Program-made: the position numbers and the translations under genes | Notes under the pieces: generated by a model | The model's database searches: none | Seen by the model: the letters and a program-made list of their open reading frames with translations, nothing else | What the model was told of the DNA's origin: nothing | NCBI GenBank assembly: GCA_011390455.1 | Contig: JAABSI010000015.1 | Location: 1 to 29,357, forward strand | DNA: 29,357 nucleotides | Origin: Trueperaceae bacterium | GTDB lineage: Bacteria > Deinococcota > Deinococci > Deinococcales > Trueperaceae | Direction of reading: 5' to 3' | Part shown: piece by piece, positions 24,714-29,357 of the stretch | Position numbering within the stretch: the first letter of the stretch is position 1 | Layout of the letters: each line of letters starts with the position of its first letter

Positions 24714-26650
24714 GCGCGACCTCCCACGGTGGCGGCGGCGACGGCGACGACGATGGCCGCCAGGCCCACGAGCATGGCGAGGGCGTACAGGCGGACGTGG
24801 CCCGATTGCCAAGCCGCGGCGAGGCGCCCGAGCCAGGTGGCGCTGGTGACGCCGGCGCCGATGCCCCGGTCGAGCAGGTCGCGGTCGCCGATGGCGAGGC
24901 CCGATGCCACCCCATCGGCGGGACCGACGACGGTCGCGCGGTACAGCGCGTCGAAGCCGAGCCCGGCGCGGGCGGCGCGGCCCAGGGGACCACGGCCGGC
25001 GGTCGCCCCGAGGGCCCCCTTGCCGCGCTCGTACACCCACCAACCGGCGGCGAGCCCGAGCCCGGCGGCGAGCACCGAGGCGCCGACGAGGAGCCACTCG
25101 ACCCACAGGGCCGGATGCTCGAGGCCGCCCGCGGCCAGCGCGGGGGCGAGCCACGGATCGATGGCGTTCGGGAACGCGAACGCCGGCAGCCCGACGTACC
25201 CGCCGACGGCAGCCAGCACCGCGAGCACGACGAGCGGCACCGTCATCGTCGCCGGGCCCTCGTGGACCTTGGCGTGCACCTTCGCGTCGCCGCGCGCTTC
25301 ACCGGCGAAGACCAGGTAGTACCAGCGGAACATGTAGAAGGCCGTCAGGCCCGCGGTGACGAGGAGCACGGCGAAGAGCGCCTTGCCGCCGAAATCCGCG
25401 AGCAGCGTGGAGCTCCAGGCCCCCGCCAGGATCGCGTCCTTGCTGAAGAAGCCCGACAGCAGCGGCACGCCGGCGATCGCGAGGGTGCCCACGAGCGCGG
25501 TGGTGCCCGTCGTCCGCATGCGCTTGCCCAGCCCCCCCATGCGGCGGATGTCCTGCTCGCCGCCCATCGCATGGATCACGGAGCCGGAGCCCAGGAACAA
25601 CAGACCCTTGAAGAACGCGTGGGTGACCACGTGGAAGACCGCGGCACCGTAGGCGCCCGAGCCGACGGCGACGAACATGAAGCCGAGCTGGCTGATCGTC
25701 GAATACGCGAGGACGCGCTTGACGTCGGTCTGCCCCATCGCGGCGATCGCCGCCACGAGCGCGGTGAGGGCGCCCACCCAGGCCACCACCGCGGACGCCT
25801 CCGGCGTCATCGCGTAGAGCGGGCTCAGGCGCGCGATCAGGTAGACGCCCGCGGTGACCATGGTGGCGGCGTGGATGAGCGCCGACACGGGGGTGGGGCC
25901 CGCCATGGCGTCGGGCAGCCAGACGTGCAGCGGCATCTGCGCGCTCTTGCCGGTCGCGGCCACCAGGTAGAGCAGCCCGATCGAACCGAGCACCCCGGCG
26001 CCGAAGGCGTAGGTGCCCGCCGCGGCGTTGACCTCCGCGATCGTCAGCGTGCCGAAGGTCGCCGCGACGAGGAACGTGGCGAGCAGGAACCCGGCGTCGC
26101 CGATGCGGTTGACGATGAACGCCTTGCGCCCGGCGTCGGCGTTGGCCGTTTTGCGGTACCAGAAGCCGATCAGAAGGTAGGAGCAGACGCCCACGCCCTC
26201 CCAGCCGATGAACAGCAGCACCAGCGAGTCCGCGAGCACGAGGACGAGCATCGCGGCGACGAAGAGGTTGAGCAACGCGAAGTAGCGCGCGTACCCGTCG
26301 TCCGCGTGCATGTAGCCGATCGAATAGACGTGGATGGCCAACCCGACGCCGGTGATGACGAGCATGAAGGTGGCCGAGAGGGCGTCGACGACGAAGCCGA
26401 CCGACAGGTCGAGGCCGGCGACGGGCAGGAAGGGCCAGAGCTCGACGGACACGCCCGCCTCGCGGCCCACGAGCCCGAAGAAGGCGATCAGCGCGAGCAC
26501 GAAGGCGCCACCGACCGCGAGGCTGGCGAGCACGCCCGGCAGCGGCTCGCGCAGCCGCCGACCGAACAGGCCGTTGACGAGCGCGCCGAGCAGCGCGAGC
26601 GCGGGGGCGAAGACCGCCCACGCGACGGGGTCGTTCCAAGCCGCGCTCAC
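24710..26650 (-). CDS. nuoL: NADH-quinone oxidoreductase subunit L
   Basis: A 646-residue distal antiporter-like subunit (Nqo12). Motifs are [21 protein letters not shown] (helix-5 Glu), [15 protein letters not shown] with the helix-7 Lys, [21 protein letters not shown] (helix-8) and [18 protein letters not shown]. The C-terminal quarter, ending in a helix close to the membrane, is the lateral-helix region. The GTG start at 26650 is set by a GTGA overlap with nuoK. Confidence 0.95.
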   Translation of the reverse strand: MSAAWNDPVAWAVFAPALALLGALVNGLFGRRLREPLPGVLASLAVGGAFVLALIAFFGLVGREAGVSVELWPFLPVAGLDLSVGFVVDALSATFMLVITGVGLAIHVYSIGYMHADDGYARYFALLNLFVAAMLVLVLADSLVLLFIGWEGVGVCSYLLIGFWYRKTANADAGRKAFIVNRIGDAGFLLATFLVAATFGTLTIAEVNAAAGTYAFGAGVLGSIGLLYLVAATGKSAQMPLHVWLPDAMAGPTPVSALIHAATMVTAGVYLIARLSPLYAMTPEASAVVAWVGALTALVAAIAAMGQTDVKRVLAYSTISQLGFMFVAVGSGAYGAAVFHVVTHAFFKGLLFLGSGSVIHAMGGEQDIRRMGGLGKRMRTTGTTALVGTLAIAGVPLLSGFFSKDAILAGAWSSTLLADFGGKALFAVLLVTAGLTAFYMFRWYYLVFAGEARGDAKVHAKVHEGPATMTVPLVVLAVLAAVGGYVGLPAFAFPNAIDPWLAPALAAGGLEHPALWVEWLLVGASVLAAGLGLAAGWWVYERGKGALGATAGRGPLGRAARAGLGFDALYRATVVGPADGVASGLAIGDRDLLDRGIGAGVTSATWLGRLAAAWQSGHVRLYALAMLVGLAAIVVAVAAATVGGRA

Positions 26651-26970
26651 AGCCGCACCTCCGACAGGGCATCGACGTCCGTGCTGCGGCGGTCGCGGAA
26701 GATCGCGACCAGGATCCCGAGACCGACCGCCACCTCGGCGGCGGCGACGGCCAGGATCACGAAGACCGCGGTCTGACCGCTCATGCCCACGAGCGTCCCG
26801 GCCGCGGCCCAGTGGCGCGCGTACGCGACGAGCGCGAGGTTGGCGGCGTTCAGCATCAGCTCGACGGAGAGGAAGACGAGGATGGCGCTGCGGCGGGTCA
26901 GCACGCCGACCGCACCGATGGCGAAGATCACGGCCGACAGCGCGACGTAGGCTTCGGTCGGCACGTTCAC
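26647..26970 (-). CDS. nuoK: NADH-quinone oxidoreductase subunit K
   Basis: A 107-residue three-helix membrane subunit (Nqo11). [19 protein letters not shown] carries the conserved Glu of helix 2, and [19 protein letters not shown] the Glu of helix 3; both belong to the proton path. The GTG start overlaps the nuoJ stop (GTGA). Confidence 0.95.
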   Translation of the reverse strand: MNVPTEAYVALSAVIFAIGAVGVLTRRSAILVFLSVELMLNAANLALVAYARHWAAAGTLVGMSGQTAVFVILAVAAAEVAVGLGILVAIFRDRRSTDVDALSEVRL

Positions 26971-27584
26971 GAGCGACCGCCGCCTTCGAGCGCGCCGCGC
27001 CGGTCGGGCGTGCCGCGATCCGGGAGCGCTCCGGCGGCCGGCGCGTCACCGGCCATCCGCACCGCCGGGGCACCGTGGGCGGTCTCGGCCCGGCGCTGCA
27101 CGAGCGCCACCGCACCGACGACGCCGGTCAGGAGCAGGACCCCCACCAGGTGGAAGGCGAGCAGGAAGTCGCCGAAGAGCACGTCGCCGATCGCGCCGGC
27201 GCCACCGCCATCCAGGGCGGCGCGCACGACGTCGGGGTCCCCGAGCGGGCGCCCTTCGAGGATCACGGCGACCGCGACCGCGGCGGCCACGACGACGCCG
27301 GCCCCGTAGGCGGCCCAGCGCAACCCGCGGAGCGAGCGCTTGGGGCCGGTCACTTCGCCGACGTTGAGCAGCATGATCACGAAGAGGAACAGCACCATGA
27401 TCGCGCCGGCGTAGACGATCACCTGCACGGCCGCGAGGAAGTGGGCTTGCAGCGTCACGTAGACGACCGCCAACGCGAGGAGCGTCCCCACGAGCGAGAG
27501 CGCGGCGTGGACGGGCTGCCGCAGCAGCACCACCCCGAGCGCGCCCACGATCATGACGGTGGCGAGCAAGGCGAAGCCGATCAT
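26967..27584 (-). CDS. nuoJ: NADH-quinone oxidoreductase subunit J
   Basis: A 205-residue five-helix membrane subunit (Nqo10). [25 protein letters not shown] includes the pi-bulge helix 3 linked to coupling. The hydrophilic C-terminal tail (about 40 residues, rich in Ala, Gly, Pro and Arg) is less conserved. The ATG start overlaps the nuoI stop (ATGA). Confidence 0.94.
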   Translation of the reverse strand: MIGFALLATVMIVGALGVVLLRQPVHAALSLVGTLLALAVVYVTLQAHFLAAVQVIVYAGAIMVLFLFVIMLLNVGEVTGPKRSLRGLRWAAYGAGVVVAAAVAVAVILEGRPLGDPDVVRAALDGGGAGAIGDVLFGDFLLAFHLVGVLLLTGVVGAVALVQRRAETAHGAPAVRMAGDAPAAGALPDRGTPDRRGALEGGGRS

Positions 27585-28111
27585 CCCTCCTCCACCCCCT
27601 CGAGCTCGACGCGGTGGCCGGCGGTGAAGCCGAGCCGCACGTCGGTGCCCTTCTTCGCCGCCTCGCGCCGCTGCCACTTGCCGCCCGTCACGCCGACGAG
27701 CATGTCGTCCTTGCCGTACACGAAGTCCTGGTACTTGAAGTCGGCGAGCTCGAACTCGTGCCCGAGCACGACGGCTCCGGTGGGGCAGGCCTCCTCGCAC
27801 ATGCCGCAGAAGATGCACCGCAGCATGTTGATCTCGTAGATCGAGGCGTAGCGCTCGCCTGCGGAGGTCGGGTTCGCCGGGTCGTTCTCGGCGGCCTCGA
27901 CGTAGATGGCGTAGGCCGGGCAGGCGGCGGCGCAGAGGCTGCAGCCGATGCACTTCTCGAGGCCGGTGTCGGGGTGTCGGAGCAGGTGGTGCCGGCCCCG
28001 GAAGCGCGCGGCGATCTGCGCGCGCTGTTCGGGGTACTGGACGGTCACCGGCTTCTTGAACAGGTGCGACAGCGTGACACCCATGCCTTTGGCGATCTCG
28101 AGCACGCTCAC
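27581..28111 (-). CDS. nuoI: NADH-quinone oxidoreductase subunit I (two 4Fe-4S clusters)
   Basis: A 176-residue iron-sulfur subunit (Nqo9) that carries electrons to the quinone site. Two ferredoxin-type motifs, [12 protein letters not shown] and [12 protein letters not shown], bind clusters N6a and N6b. The start is GTG at 28111, with a perfect GAGGAGG 6 nt upstream (28118-28124). Confidence 0.96.
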   Translation of the reverse strand: MSVLEIAKGMGVTLSHLFKKPVTVQYPEQRAQIAARFRGRHHLLRHPDTGLEKCIGCSLCAAACPAYAIYVEAAENDPANPTSAGERYASIYEINMLRCIFCGMCEEACPTGAVVLGHEFELADFKYQDFVYGKDDMLVGVTGGKWQRREAAKKGTDVRLGFTAGHRVELEGVEEG

Positions 28112-28117
28112 GGGTGG

Positions 28118-28124
28118 CCTCCTC
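28118..28124 (-). promoter_or_regulatory. Ribosome binding site of nuoI
   Basis: GAGGAGG on the minus strand, 6 nt before the GTG. It lies in the only sizeable gap (39 nt) among the nuo genes, so nuoI is translated independently rather than by coupling to nuoH. Confidence 0.75.
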
Positions 28125-28150
28125 GGCGATGGATGTGGGTGGGGGCGCGG

Positions 28151-29164
28151 TCAGAGCACAAACGCGATCACCGCCCCGGTCAGGAGCGCAGCACCGAGGG
28201 CGATCTCGAAGAGCCAGATCCACCCGAAGCGCATGAGCTGGTCGTACCGGAAGCGCGGCAGCGTCGCGCGCAGCCAGATGAACAGGAACATGAAGATCGC
28301 CATCTTGGCGACGAGCCAGACGATGGGCCACTGGGAGATGCCGGGGATCACCGCGTCCAGGAAGGCGGGCCCCTTGTACCCCCCCAGGAAGAGCGTGGCG
28401 ATGAAGGCCGAGGCCGTCATCATGTTCACGTACTCCGCCATCTGGTAGAGCGCCCACTTGATGCTCGAGTACTCGGTCAAGTAGCCGGCGACGATCTCCT
28501 GCTCGGCCTCCGGCAGGTCGAACGGGGTGCGGTTGACCTCGGCGATGCCGCTGATCAGGAAGGTGACGAAGGCGACCGCGAGCGGCGCCCACAGCCAGGG
28601 GCTGACCGACCAGACGTTGAACTCGACGATCTGGCGCAGGTTCAGCGTGCCCGAGATCATGATGATCGTCAGCACCGAGAGGCCGAGGCCGAGCTCGTAG
28701 CTGATGATCTGCGCGGCAGACCGCAGCGAACCGAGCAGCGCGTACTTGCTGTTCGACGCCCAGCCGCCGAGGAAGATCCCGTAGACGCCCATCGAGGTCG
28801 CCGCCAGCACGTACAGCAGACCGACGTCGAGATCGGCGACCCACGGATCGAGCCCGAAGAGGCTGCCGGCGGGGCCGGCCGGGATGGCGCCGAACGCCGC
28901 CAGCGCGAACGTGATCGAGATCGCCGGCGCCAGCACGTAGACGAACTTGTCGGCCGCGCTCGGCGTGATGTCCTGCTTGAAGATCGACTTGAGCGCGTCG
29001 GCGATCGGCTGGAGCAGCCCGAACGGGCCGGTGCGGTTGGGTCCGTAGCGGTGCTGCATGCGCCCGAGCAGCTTGCGCTCGACGAGCGTCATGTAGGCGA
29101 AGACGCCCAGCAGCGCCACGCACATCGCGAGCGCCTTGAGGAAGACGACCCAGAGCGCCTCCAT
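28151..29164 (-). CDS. nuoH: NADH-quinone oxidoreductase subunit H
   Basis: A 337-residue, eight-helix membrane subunit (Nqo8) that builds the quinone chamber. Motifs are [32 protein letters not shown], the [15 protein letters not shown] segment, [16 protein letters not shown] [19 protein letters not shown] and [14 protein letters not shown]. The start is ATG at 29164, which overlaps the nuoG stop by one base (TGATG). Confidence 0.96.
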   Translation of the reverse strand: MEALWVVFLKALAMCVALLGVFAYMTLVERKLLGRMQHRYGPNRTGPFGLLQPIADALKSIFKQDITPSAADKFVYVLAPAISITFALAAFGAIPAGPAGSLFGLDPWVADLDVGLLYVLAATSMGVYGIFLGGWASNSKYALLGSLRSAAQIISYELGLGLSVLTIIMISGTLNLRQIVEFNVWSVSPWLWAPLAVAFVTFLISGIAEVNRTPFDLPEAEQEIVAGYLTEYSSIKWALYQMAEYVNMMTASAFIATLFLGGYKGPAFLDAVIPGISQWPIVWLVAKMAIFMFLFIWLRATLPRFRYDQLMRFGWIWLFEIALGAALLTGAVIAFVL

Positions 29165-29357
29165 CAGGCGACCCGCAGCGCTCGGCGCTCGACCGCGACC
29201 TTCGCGAGGTCGACGTGGGCGCCGCCGACCGGCTCGTCGGGGGTGGCCGGGACGGTCGCGAGGCCTTCGGGCACCGCCTCGCTCACCTGGACGACCAGGG
29301 TGCGGCGGACGCGATCGACCGGCACGGTCACCAGGTCGCCGTCGTGGACGCCGGCGC
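29164..29357 (-). CDS. nuoG: NADH-quinone oxidoreductase subunit G (C-terminal end)
   Basis: The last 64 codons of a gene that continues past the window edge. [13 protein letters not shown] followed by a [26 protein letters not shown] strand run matches the molybdopterin-dinucleotide-binding C-terminal domain of NuoG (Nqo3). The assignment rests mainly on position directly before nuoH and on this domain pattern. Confidence 0.82.
   Translation of the reverse strand, partial: AGVHDGDLVTVPVDRVRRTLVVQVSEAVPEGLATVPATPDEPVGGAHVDLAKVAVERRALRVA

Noticed and set aside
24653..26776. A plus-strand open frame opposite nuoL
   Set aside because: It is an antisense shadow: low-complexity composition and no recognisable domain.
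1..29357. CRISPR arrays, insertion sequences, prophage genes, tRNA or rRNA genes
   Set aside because: No spaced direct repeats, transposase or phage motifs, or tRNA/rRNA-like sequences were seen. Small RNAs cannot be excluded by eye.

Overview
The window is a very GC-rich bacterial chromosome segment, almost fully coding. No mobile elements, CRISPR arrays, tRNA or rRNA genes were seen. Several signs point to the Deinococcota, possibly a Truepera-like lineage (inference). Many genes have a TANNNT -10 box only 5-8 nt before the start codon, which is the leaderless arrangement described in Deinococcus. The complex I gene order matches the Thermus nqo order, and NuoM carries an NHPSG-type segment that I recall from Thermus Nqo13. 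Only a 16S or whole-genome comparison would fix the taxon.

Layout. (1) 1-653, minus strand: the N-terminal part of the homodimeric pyruvate dehydrogenase E1 (aceE), cut by the window edge. (2) 654-1022: a divergent regulatory region with a well-formed promoter and a LacI-type operator. (3) 1023-7926, plus strand: a sugar-uptake block of LacI regulator, periplasmic binding protein, two MalF/MalG-type permeases with unusual insertions, and an amylo-alpha-1,6-glucosidase-type debranching enzyme; no ATPase gene is present. (4) 7929-9271, minus strand: MTA/SAH nucleosidase and an unknown membrane protein. (5) 9308-14793, plus strand: a diaminopimelate decarboxylase fused in frame to a serine beta-lactamase-like domain, a CrtI-type carotenoid desaturase, a succinate-semialdehyde dehydrogenase and a small DUF4864-like protein. 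(6) 14818-16221, minus strand: a lipoprotein and an EamA transporter. (7) 16348-16980, plus strand: a 1-Cys peroxiredoxin. (8) 17027-20641, minus strand: AMP nucleosidase, OsmC-like protein, class I aminotransferase, nucleoside diphosphate kinase and a DinB-like protein. (9) 20677-29357, minus strand: the 3' half of a complex I operon (nuoG partial, H, I, J, K, L, M, N), followed 3 nt later by an HD-GYP response regulator.

How the genes work together. The LacI block is a self-contained import and glucan-processing unit whose regulator probably represses its own promoter through the operator at 989-1006. The nuo genes are joined mostly by 4-nt ATGA/GTGA overlaps, as expected for a translationally coupled membrane complex. 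The middle of the window is a set of mostly single housekeeping genes, many with their own leaderless-type promoter.

I found no clear new multi-gene system. The most unusual items are the decarboxylase/beta-lactamase fusion, the two permeases with extra segments, the HD-GYP regulator attached to the nuo operon, and a -10 box that contains the stop codon of the gene upstream.
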